Origin: Bacteroidota bacterium
GTDB taxonomy: Bacteria > Bacteroidota > Rhodothermia > Rhodothermales > UBA10348
Reading direction: 5' to 3'
DNA: 7,316 nt
Assembly: GCA_004356385.1 (NCBI GenBank)
Contig: SMXL01000101.1
Coordinates: forward strand, 1-7,316
Shown here: one piece after another, positions 1-4,139 of the stretch
Position numbering within the stretch: the stretch's first letter is position 1
Layout: each line of letters begins with the position of its first letter
Translations under genes and position numbers: made by a program
Notes under the pieces: model-generated
The model's input: the letters and a program-made list of their open reading frames with translations, nothing else
Databases searched by the model: none
What the model was told of the DNA's origin: nothing

Positions 1-291
1 CGGAACGGTCGACTTTTCCCGACGGGAGCTTTAAAACTTTTGCTGGGAATAAAGATGAAGTCCGTGCGAGAGACTCGTATGCCACTGATGGGCGTGAAGA
101 AATCTCACCAGGGAAAAGGCATAGATGCTCTCCTGGTTGCGGACATGCTGAAGAGACATCGAGCCATTGGACTTCTGGGCTGCGAGATGAGTTGGGTTCT
201 CGACAACAATCCCAAGCTGATTAATTTCCTCGAGAGCATCGGTGGAATCAGGGAAAATGAGTATGCACTCTACGAAAAAGACCTTACGTGA
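1..291 (+). CDS. GNAT family N-acetyltransferase, YghO-like (C-terminal part)
   Basis: The reading frame is open from base 1, so this is the C-terminal 96 residues of a longer protein whose start lies outside the window; in-frame TTG and ATG codons at 40 and 55 are unlikely starts because homologous sequence continues upstream of them. The fragment carries the GNAT acetyl-CoA pyrophosphate-binding loop (Gln-Gly-Lys-Gly after a Met-Gly-Val strand), followed by a helix and the closing strand 'EMSWVLDNN' with 'INFLESIGG', a pattern I associate with the YghO-like GNATs common in environmental bacteria. The substrate is unknown; an acetyl or other acyl transfer from CoA in the cytoplasm is expected from the fold. 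Its TGA stop overlaps the ATG of the next gene by one base (TGATG), so the two are probably translationally coupled. Confidence 0.8.
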   Translation, partial: RNGRLFPTGALKLLLGIKMKSVRETRMPLMGVKKSHQGKGIDALLVADMLKRHRAIGLLGCEMSWVLDNNPKLINFLESIGGIRENEYALYEKDLT

Positions 292-1010
292 TGGCCAAGT
301 ACTCATTCATTTATTTTGATCTGGACGATACACTTCTTGACCATCGGAGCGCCGAGCGGCTCGCCCTGGGCGACGTGTACGAACTCTATTCCCATCAATT
401 CGACGGACACAGTCTGATATCTGTACAAGAGACCTATCACGACGTCAATACAGATCTCTGGCGCAGATACTCGGACGGCACGATCACCAAGCAGCAGGTT
501 AAAATTGAGCGATTCGAGAGCTTGCTCGAACGACTTCAACTGGCGGACCGTATTCCTGCCGAAGAGTTGAGTTCACTGTACATGAATCAGTACGGCCAGC
601 ACTGGTCCTTCATCCCGGGTGGGAGAGATGCGTTTCTATCGATTGCTGACTCGTTTCAAGTAGGCATCCTGACGAACGGCTTTACCGAAATCCAGCATGC
701 CAAATTGGCTCAGTTTCCGGAACTCAGCGAACGAAGCTCGTCTATCATAATCAGCGAAGAGGTCGGTTACATGAAACCGGATCCTCGAATTTTTGACCAT
801 GCGGCCGCAGCGGTGAACTGTATGGCCGATGAGATTCTGTATATCGGCGACTCATACCGCTCCGATGTGGTGGGTGGAAGCGGGGCAGGATGGAATGTAG
901 CCTGGTTCTCCCCTGGCGAAGGCAACGGGAATCCGGAGCATCGCTTCCAGGAGTGGTCGGAAATCTTGACGTGGATGGACGTACCGTCGAGATACGCGAC
1001 CAAGGGCTAG
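291..1010 (+). CDS. HAD-superfamily pyrimidine 5'-nucleotidase, YjjG/YfnB type
   Basis: A complete 239-residue haloacid dehalogenase-like phosphatase. All four HAD motifs are visible: motif I DLDDT with nucleophile Asp10 and general acid Asp12, motif II Thr128 in 'LTNG', motif III Lys162 in 'MKPDP', and motif IV Asp187 and Asp192 in 'GDSYRSD'. The helical cap (about residues 18-105, with 'DGTITKQQVKIERF') matches the noncanonical pyrimidine nucleotidase YjjG/YfnB subfamily, which dephosphorylates nucleoside monophosphates, including damaged or non-canonical pyrimidines; the exact substrate cannot be read from sequence. I chose the ATG at 291, which overlaps the upstream stop by one base; a GTG at 288 (4-base overlap) is the alternative. 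No good Shine-Dalgarno precedes it, consistent with coupling. The TAG stop lies about 30 bases from the terminator hairpin it shares with the convergent minus-strand RNA. Confidence 0.88.
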   Translation: MAKYSFIYFDLDDTLLDHRSAERLALGDVYELYSHQFDGHSLISVQETYHDVNTDLWRRYSDGTITKQQVKIERFESLLERLQLADRIPAEELSSLYMNQYGQHWSFIPGGRDAFLSIADSFQVGILTNGFTEIQHAKLAQFPELSERSSSIIISEEVGYMKPDPRIFDHAAAAVNCMADEILYIGDSYRSDVVGGSGAGWNVAWFSPGEGNGNPEHRFQEWSEILTWMDVPSRYATKG

Positions 1011-1037
1011 TTCCACCTCCAACGAATCGAAGGATCT

Positions 1038-1069
1038 AAAAACAAAAAAAGCCACTCTGTAAGAGTAGC
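1038..1069 (-). terminator. Intrinsic terminator ending the large noncoding RNA
   Basis: On the minus strand an 8-bp stem (GCTACTCT with AGAGTGGC, one U-G wobble, 3-nt loop) is followed by seven T, a G and five more T. On the plus strand the wobble becomes a C-A mismatch and the following T run is weaker (TTCTTTTG), so the element is best tuned to the minus strand. It may also stop plus-strand transcripts leaving the HAD gene, which ends about 30 bases away. Confidence 0.88.
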
Positions 1070-1090
1070 TTCTTTTGACTCCTGACGCTC

Positions 1091-1150
1091 GAACCTCCCT
1101 TGGATTGGATCTCCCACCGAAGCAGTAGCGCCGCACCAACTGGGAGGTTC
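1091..1150 (-). other. 3' hairpin domain of the large RNA
   Basis: A perfect 9-bp stem (GAACCUCCC at 1150-1142 with GGGAGGUUC at 1099-1091) encloses a possible UUGG/CCAA helix and a UUCG-capped stem around 1117-1122. The inner stem pairs CUACUGC with GUGGGAG using two G-U wobbles and one A-G mismatch. It superficially resembles helix IV/V of 5S rRNA but lacks the rest of that molecule. Confidence 0.65.
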
Positions 1151-1223
1151 AGAATCTCTTGGTTTCCATTTCACCGGTTGCCCGATGTCCTGGAGACACA
1201 GACCGTCCTTTCGAACATTCTGC

Positions 1224-1260
1224 GCTCGTCTATACCGTATGGGCACACGACGTAGACAGC
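1224..1260 (-). other. Bulged stem-loop in the large RNA
   Basis: GCUGUCUA (1260-1253) pairs with UAGACGAGC (1232-1224): eight base pairs with one bulged G. The 20-nt loop contains GCCC, which could instead pair with GGGC just upstream of the stem, so this region may have alternative folds. Confidence 0.55.
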
Positions 1261-1292
1261 TCGCCCACGGACGGGTCCATGTGATCCTTCTT

Positions 1293-1510
1293 GAACCCGA
1301 AGGTTCTATCCAGTCACACTTTTATGCGTTTCGTCCGCCACTCCGAAGAGTGACTTTCGTCCCACACTTCCATATACGCCAGACGTGATCCCGAAGAACC
1401 ATTTCCTTTGTACATGACCATGGACCTGCTCAGCAATACCGAAGTATTTCTGAGATCGTACACGGCTCTCTTCCCTTCTGCCTCGCCTCCGAAGAGACTC
1501 GACAGCATGT
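1293..1510 (-). repeat. Tandem array of five UUCG-capped hairpins at about 48-nt spacing
   Basis: The CTTCGG loop hexamer (CCGAAG on the plus strand) lies at 1297, 1343, 1391, 1439 and 1489, spacings of 46, 48, 48 and 50. Each is flanked by a stem: GAACC/GGUUC; GUCACUC/GAGUGGC; GGUUC/GGAUC; CUCAG-A-AAUAC/GUAUU-G-CUGAG; GUCUC/GAGGC. The middle units also share ATGG and GAAA at the same distance from the loop, and two share AAGTGTG exactly 21 nt after it, which supports descent from a duplicated 48-nt unit and not just similar loops. The stems differ in sequence while keeping pairing, and three of them rely on G-U pairs that exist only in the minus-strand RNA. Confidence 0.7.
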
Positions 1511-1553
1511 AGAGAAGATGTTTCCTCGTTTGTTACGTTATCCATCGGTCCGT

Positions 1554-1579
1554 CTGCTCACGGCCGAAGCCGTTTGCAG
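1554..1579 (-). other. UUCG-capped hairpin with purine internal loop in the large RNA
   Basis: CUGC (1579-1576) pairs with GCAG (1557-1554), then an AA/GA internal loop, then ACGGC and GCCGU around a UUCG loop. The tandem purine internal loop could form sheared G-A pairs, a common RNA building block. Confidence 0.6.
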
Positions 1580-1613
1580 CCTTTCCATTGGCATAACATT
1601 CGAGATTCTACCG

Positions 1614-1653
1614 GGATCTGAATGATTCGCCGGGACGATTCGTTTTCAGATCC
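1614..1653 (-). other. 9-bp perfect stem in the large RNA
   Basis: GGAUCUGAA (1653-1645) pairs without mismatch with UUCAGAUCC (1622-1614), enclosing a 22-nt loop that contains CGAAUC twice. It is one of the two longest uninterrupted helices in the RNA. Confidence 0.65.
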
Positions 1654-1751
1654 GTGGAAGAAAGACTCACCTTTCATAAACCGGTCATTTGCCGAAGCAA
1701 TTGAATAATCGATGTCTGGTCACCTTCAATCTCCCACCGGTCACTTGCTGC

Positions 1752-1775
1752 AAAAATCCGAACCTTGCGGTTTTT
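1752..1775 (-). other. A/U-rich hairpin inside the large RNA
   Basis: On the minus strand AAAAACCG pairs with CGG-A-UUUUU (one bulged A, 7-nt loop). The plus strand shows a short stem followed by TTTTTCTTTTT, so it could act as a weak plus-strand terminator against read-through. In the minus direction the stem has only three G-C pairs and is probably not a stop. Confidence 0.4.
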
Positions 1776-1823
1776 CTTTTTCCAGCATCACGGTGATTGA
1801 CGTCCAATGCGGATCTAACTCCA

Positions 1824-1850
1824 GTCATACACTCTTGTGAAGTCTATGAC
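1824..1850 (-). other. Stem-loop in the 5' part of the large RNA
   Basis: GUCAUA (1850-1845) pairs perfectly with UAUGAC (1829-1824); the loop can form a further CAC/GUG mini-stem. Confidence 0.5.
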
Positions 1851-1878
1851 CTTCATCGCTAGTCGGAGCTTCGTCCTT

Positions 1879-1894
1879 GCGATCTTTCGATCGC
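1879..1894 (-). other. GAAA-tetraloop hairpin in the large RNA
   Basis: GCGAUC and GAUCGC form a perfect 6-bp stem capped by GAAA in the minus-strand RNA. A GNRA loop is a classic tertiary docking element; the plus-strand version would carry an unremarkable UUUC loop. Confidence 0.6.
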
Positions 1895-1963
1895 GTGCGG
1901 GCCAACCTCATGCAGCCTAGAGACTCAGTCGCGTCAAGGAACGGTGCCGTTAAGCACTGACGT

Positions 1964-1992
1964 ATTATATCCAGAGACGGACCGTATGTCAA
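1964..1992 (-). promoter_or_regulatory. Consensus sigma-70-type promoter of the large noncoding RNA
   Basis: On the minus strand a perfect TTGACA (1992-1987) and a perfect TATAAT (1969-1964) are separated by exactly 17 bp. Transcription should begin near 1958-1957, about 18 nt before the strand that forms the RNA's closing helix. No protein start follows. A 12/12 match at ideal spacing predicts strong, largely constitutive transcription if the host uses this sigma-70 consensus. Confidence 0.85.
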
Positions 1993-2010
1993 TAGGATGT
2001 GGTTCGGTTT

Positions 2011-2042
2011 TAGTCCACAAAGTGTGCACAGAGATATCCACA
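2011..2042 (+). promoter_or_regulatory. Three DnaA-box-like motifs upstream of the large RNA promoter
   Basis: TAGTCCACA (2011-2019), GTGTGCACA (2022-2030) and ATATCCACA (2034-2042) each resemble the DnaA box TTATNCACA (7, 7 and 8 of 9 positions) and start 11 and 12 bp apart, about one helical turn. They lie about 20-50 bp upstream of the -35 element, where an activator could sit. They could be binding sites for DnaA or another factor, or chance; there is no other evidence for an origin here. Confidence 0.3.
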
Positions 2043-2203
2043 AGATCGTAGTTGACGGAAGATTTTCTACACGGAGGGGTGGGTGTCGTCGCGGTCAACC
2101 CGGAGAAAGCACAGCGATCGGTCTCGGGATTCATCGAAGCGCGAGGCTTTCATTTCATCCATTTCCAACACCGGTTTCAGACGCCGGCTTCTCCTGAAAG
2201 CGC
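2043..2203. other. Gap with no convincing gene
   Basis: Between the terminator at 2234-2204 and the region upstream of the large RNA promoter I see no good gene. A 31-codon minus-strand ORF (2162-2067) starts with ATG but lacks a clear ribosome binding site and any recognisable sequence. Confidence 0.5.
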
Positions 2204-2234
2204 AAAAAGCCCGGTCGAAATGACCGAGCTTTTT
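2204..2234 (-). terminator. Strong intrinsic terminator downstream of the rhomboid gene
   Basis: An 8-bp G-C-rich stem (GCUCGGUC with GACCGGGC, one U-G wobble, 5-nt loop) is flanked by five A and followed by five U on the minus strand. On the plus strand the wobble becomes a C-A mismatch, so the minus direction fits best, although the flanking A and T runs would allow some bidirectional action. It closes the rhomboid transcript, or the small RNA candidate just upstream of it. Confidence 0.85.
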
Positions 2235-2326
2235 GGTGCCCATTTTCTCTACGCGACTGAGAGCTCCCGGTCCGGGGTGCTTTCCAGGCGACATGAGTGA
2301 TCCGAAGATACGCTGACCGCTCGCCT
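2204..2326 (-). ncRNA. Candidate small RNA, or structured 3' UTR of the rhomboid gene
   Basis: From about 2326 to the terminator the minus strand has no ORF of note but can fold. GGCGA (2325-2321) pairs with UCGCC (2291-2287) around an inner GAG/CUC plus GGUC/GAUC stem, and CCCG/CGGG forms a second small hairpin before the terminator. A possible promoter lies at 2360-2332. It lacks the SRP RNA apical signature and is too short for typical 6S RNA. The simpler alternative, a long 3' UTR of the rhomboid mRNA, cannot be excluded. Confidence 0.3.
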
Positions 2327-2331
2327 TTCGC

Positions 2332-2360
2332 AATATACAATAACGGAATATTCGTCTTAA
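2332..2360 (-). promoter_or_regulatory. Possible promoter for the small RNA candidate
   Basis: On the minus strand TTAAGA (2360-2355, 4 of 6 matches to the -35 consensus) and TATATT (2337-2332, 5 of 6 to the -10) are spaced 17 bp apart in an A/T-rich stretch. This is a moderate match in a region where chance matches are common. Confidence 0.3.
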
Positions 2361-2420
2361 CTGATATAAAAACGTCCAGAAGTATAAGAAAGAGACGATA
2401 ACCCTATAATGCAATAACGG

Positions 2421-3041
2421 TCATATTCCCATCTGACTCAGAAATATTTGGATCGCTCTGGGCTCGACCAGGATGGTGAACAGTACGCCGCCAATGGCCC
2501 CGCCTAGATGGGCTTCATGTGCTATTCGCCCTAATCCGCCCGCCAATTTTTTTCGCATCGCGTAGATCGAGAACCCGACAAAGGCAACGGCGAACAACCA
2601 CGCTGGCATCGGCACCACAAAGAACAAGATGAGCTGTCGAAAAGGGTTGAAGAGACAGTAGGCGAATACAAGTCCAGATATTGCGCCCGAAGCCCCCACC
2701 GCCGAGTAATTCGCATTGGACCGGTGGATGAAGTATGACATAGCACTCGCCGTCAGACTGGATCCGAAATAGATCAGCAAGAATGAGACAGACCCAAGCG
2801 TCAACTCTAGAAAAGGTCCGAAGTAGAAAAGCGTAATCATGTTGAACGCAAGATGACCGAAGCTTGCATGAACGAATCCACCCGTAATCAATCTGTAGTA
2901 CTCACGGTGTTCACGAATTCGACTCGGCGTCAATGCCATTCGATCCACGAGCGACGGATCCATATTCAGAGAATAAAGCCCGATCATTCCATTGATGAGT
3001 ATCAGAAATAGTGAGAAAGGGGCCTCGGTGAACATGCTCAT
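2421..3041 (-). CDS. Rhomboid family intramembrane serine protease
   Basis: A 206-residue polytopic membrane protein of the minimal six-helix bacterial rhomboid size. The catalytic serine is Ser118 in 'VGASGAISG', and the partner histidine is probably His178 in 'EAHLGGAIGG'. The family's H-x4-H-x3-N signature is present as His58, His63 and Asn67 in transmembrane helix 2. These enzymes cleave transmembrane substrates within the inner membrane; the target here is unknown. The start at 3041 overlaps the stop of the doubtful small ORF upstream by four bases; a second ATG at 3035 is possible, and neither has a good Shine-Dalgarno. It lies downstream of the sigma-like gene on the same strand and may be cotranscribed with it. 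A strong terminator follows 187 bases after the stop. Confidence 0.9.
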   Translation of the reverse strand: MSMFTEAPFSLFLILINGMIGLYSLNMDPSLVDRMALTPSRIREHREYYRLITGGFVHASFGHLAFNMITLFYFGPFLELTLGSVSFLLIYFGSSLTASAMSYFIHRSNANYSAVGASGAISGLVFAYCLFNPFRQLILFFVVPMPAWLFAVAFVGFSIYAMRKKLAGGLGRIAHEAHLGGAIGGVLFTILVEPRAIQIFLSQMGI

Positions 3042-3235
3042 TGTCGACGGGAATCCTCGATCGAAGGGTTTCTAATAGGGTCACAAATCAGAACCGGTGT
3101 ACGGATGCCTGGGACTGAAGTTCGAGTTACTCGTTCTCGGCGAAAAAGCCATCTTCTTCGCAAACGACGAATTCGTGAGCAGAAGAATTCCGGAGAGTTG
3201 TTCGAATAGTAGAAATCAACTGCTCTCGCTAACAT
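3038..3235 (-). CDS. Doubtful small basic ORF between the sigma-like and rhomboid genes
   Basis: A 65-codon ATG ORF fills the gap exactly, overlapping the upstream stop by 7 bases and the rhomboid start by 4 (ATGA), an arrangement typical of coupled genes. The predicted product is very rich in Arg and Ser, has no domain or transmembrane segment I recognise, and lacks a clear Shine-Dalgarno. The composition could equally be that of untranslated leader DNA for the rhomboid gene that happens to be open. Confidence 0.25.
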   Translation of the reverse strand: MLARAVDFYYSNNSPEFFCSRIRRLRRRWLFRRERVTRTSVPGIRTPVLICDPIRNPSIEDSRRQ

Positions 3236-3909
3236 CCTAATCGATGTCGGGCGCGCTCTTTCGCGTATCGATCGCGAACTCTACGGTTAAACCGAGCCAT
3301 CCTCATTCGTAGTGAAGTCTCAGTCGCATCGACCAGTTCTGAGATTTCCCGGTACGTCATGGCGCCTTCAAACACGCGATAGTGGAATAATTCCCTGATA
3401 ATTTCTTCGGCATTCTGAAGTTCTTCCGACGCGAATTTCACCTTGAGACGATCCTCGTCATTGAGCGATTCAAATTCAAATTTGGGATAGACAGAAACTG
3501 CTTCCATTTCCAATTGATCAATATCGACGGACGACAGCGTACACTCTCTTCGTACGTTTCTACGCTTCTTCTTCAGAAATCGTAACAGATTGTTCTTGTA
3601 CATCCGGCGACAATAGTGTGATACGGAACGAACCCGACGCCATGATTTTGAGAACTCGTAAACACACTCACTGGCCAGATCTTGTGCGTCCTGCGTTGAG
3701 AGCAGCGGCTCCGAGCTGCATTTTGAGATGAAATAGATGAGCGCGCAGCCGTGAACCCACTCAAACATTCGGGATTTGCTTAAATCATCTCCGAGGAGAG
3801 ACTCCTTCAGCCACTCCTTAGGAAAATCTGTGTCGTAGAGTGCAACTCTTGTTGATTCGATCACGAAACTTTGCCGGTCTAATTGGGGAGGAAGTCGTCC
3901 TGTTGACAT
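3229..3909 (-). CDS. Divergent sigma-70-like (ECF-type) factor
   Basis: I chose the ATG at 3909 (226 residues), which has AGGAG immediately upstream. Extending to 4017 adds 36 hydrophobic residues unlike the start of any sigma factor. Residues about 69-119 ('DAQDLASECVYEFSKSW', then a basic helical stretch ending in 'FLKKKRR') look like sigma region 2, with the usual Asp-rich entry to the core-binding helix. A variable linker follows, then residues about 180-211 ('TYREISELVDATETSLRMRM') form a region 4 helix-turn-helix expected to read the -35 element. Similarity is at pattern level only. The expected role is directing RNA polymerase to a specific promoter set; no anti-sigma gene is adjacent. 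The rhomboid downstream is a membrane protease, but a regulatory link is speculation. Confidence 0.6.
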   Translation of the reverse strand: MSTGRLPPQLDRQSFVIESTRVALYDTDFPKEWLKESLLGDDLSKSRMFEWVHGCALIYFISKCSSEPLLSTQDAQDLASECVYEFSKSWRRVRSVSHYCRRMYKNNLLRFLKKKRRNVRRECTLSSVDIDQLEMEAVSVYPKFEFESLNDEDRLKVKFASEELQNAEEIIRELFHYRVFEGAMTYREISELVDATETSLRMRMARFNRRVRDRYAKERARHRLGC

Positions 3910-4057
3910 GACTCCTGACCCCGATCGAATCAATTCATAACCGATCCCTATGAAGATTTTCAGGATGACATAGCCCAGCGCCGATGAGCTAGGGGTTGAG
4001 ATGAATATTATGGCCAAGCGACGGCACAGACCTATTCAGCGAATGCTTCTCGGAAGT

Positions 4058-4074
4058 GTCACCAACGTCGTGAC
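4058..4074. promoter_or_regulatory. 17-bp inverted repeat upstream of the sigma-like gene
   Basis: GTCAC and GTGAC arms (4058-4062 and 4070-4074) flank a 7-bp centre in the gap between dsbD and the sigma-like gene. The symmetry suits a dimeric regulator; the hairpin has no U run and so is not a terminator. Confidence 0.3.
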
Positions 4075-4085
4075 CAGGGAATCCT

Positions 4086-4124
4086 GTTACACGGCTCTTC
4101 TTCTTCCGATCGTCGAAGAGTAAC
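4086..4124 (-). other. Hairpin just downstream of dsbD
   Basis: On the minus strand GUUAC pairs with GUAAC and an inner UCUUC with GAAGA. It begins 16 bases after the dsbD stop but is not followed by a U run, so it may stabilise the mRNA 3' end or contribute to weak or Rho-dependent termination. Confidence 0.35.
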
Positions 4125-4139
4125 TCGATGGCAACCATC

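Larger units (their letters stand above)
1081..1939 (-). other. Terminal closing helix (P1) of the large RNA
   Basis: The 5' strand CCUUGACGC (1939-1931) pairs with GCGUCAGG (1088-1081): eight base pairs with one bulged U. It can extend outward by about one A-U pair and two G-U pairs. The two strands are about 850 nt apart, one lies just inside the predicted transcript start and the other just before the terminator, so the helix would define the mature RNA body. The coordinates cover both strands of the helix and everything between. Confidence 0.7.
1038..1957 (-). ncRNA. Large structured noncoding RNA (about 920 nt), apparently undescribed
   Basis: The span runs from the predicted start of a consensus promoter to a U-rich intrinsic terminator, both on the minus strand. 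The longest minus-strand ORF inside is 79 codons and resembles no protein. Inverted complementarity is dense: a terminal helix joining 1939-1931 to 1088-1081; 9-bp stems 1653-1645/1622-1614 and 1150-1142/1099-1091; an 8-bp stem with one bulge at 1260-1253/1232-1224; a 6-bp stem at 1850-1845/1829-1824; a GAAA-capped 6-bp hairpin at 1894-1879; and many hairpins with C(UUCG)G loops. Several stems need G-U wobbles that exist only in minus-strand RNA. Unpaired stretches are rich in GAAA and GGAAA, as in RNAs with tertiary A-minor contacts. I see no RNase P, tmRNA, 6S, SRP, rRNA or group II intron domain V signature. Function is unknown; independent transcription and the closed 5'-3' helix suggest a free-standing RNA rather than a leader. 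Confidence 0.8.

Noticed and set aside
1091..1150. Resemblance to the helix IV/V region of 5S rRNA (UACUGC...GGUGGGAGA)
   Set aside because: The other 5S helices and loops are missing, and the segment is enclosed in its own 9-bp stem within a longer RNA.
1293..1510. CRISPR-like periodicity near 48 nt
   Set aside because: The units are diverged along their whole length, with only the loop and a few short words conserved, so there is no constant repeat with variable spacers. No cas genes are visible.
1306..1545. Minus-strand 79-codon ORF with an apparent 16-residue repeat containing Phe-Phe-Gly
   Set aside because: The repeat comes from the CTTCGG hairpin loops spaced a multiple of three apart. 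The stems explain the pattern better, there is no ribosome binding site, and the frame does not continue across the other structured parts.
1038..1957. Group II intron, RNase P RNA or tmRNA
   Set aside because: I found no domain V triad hairpin, no RNase P core motifs, and no tRNA-like acceptor end or tag reading frame; the length also does not fit RNase P or tmRNA.
2052..2300. 82-codon plus-strand ORF
   Set aside because: It crosses the same terminator hairpin, lacks a ribosome binding site and resembles no protein family.
2067..2414. 115-codon minus-strand ORF downstream of the rhomboid gene
   Set aside because: It reads straight through a strong intrinsic terminator and the A/T-rich leader, and its product has no recognisable features.
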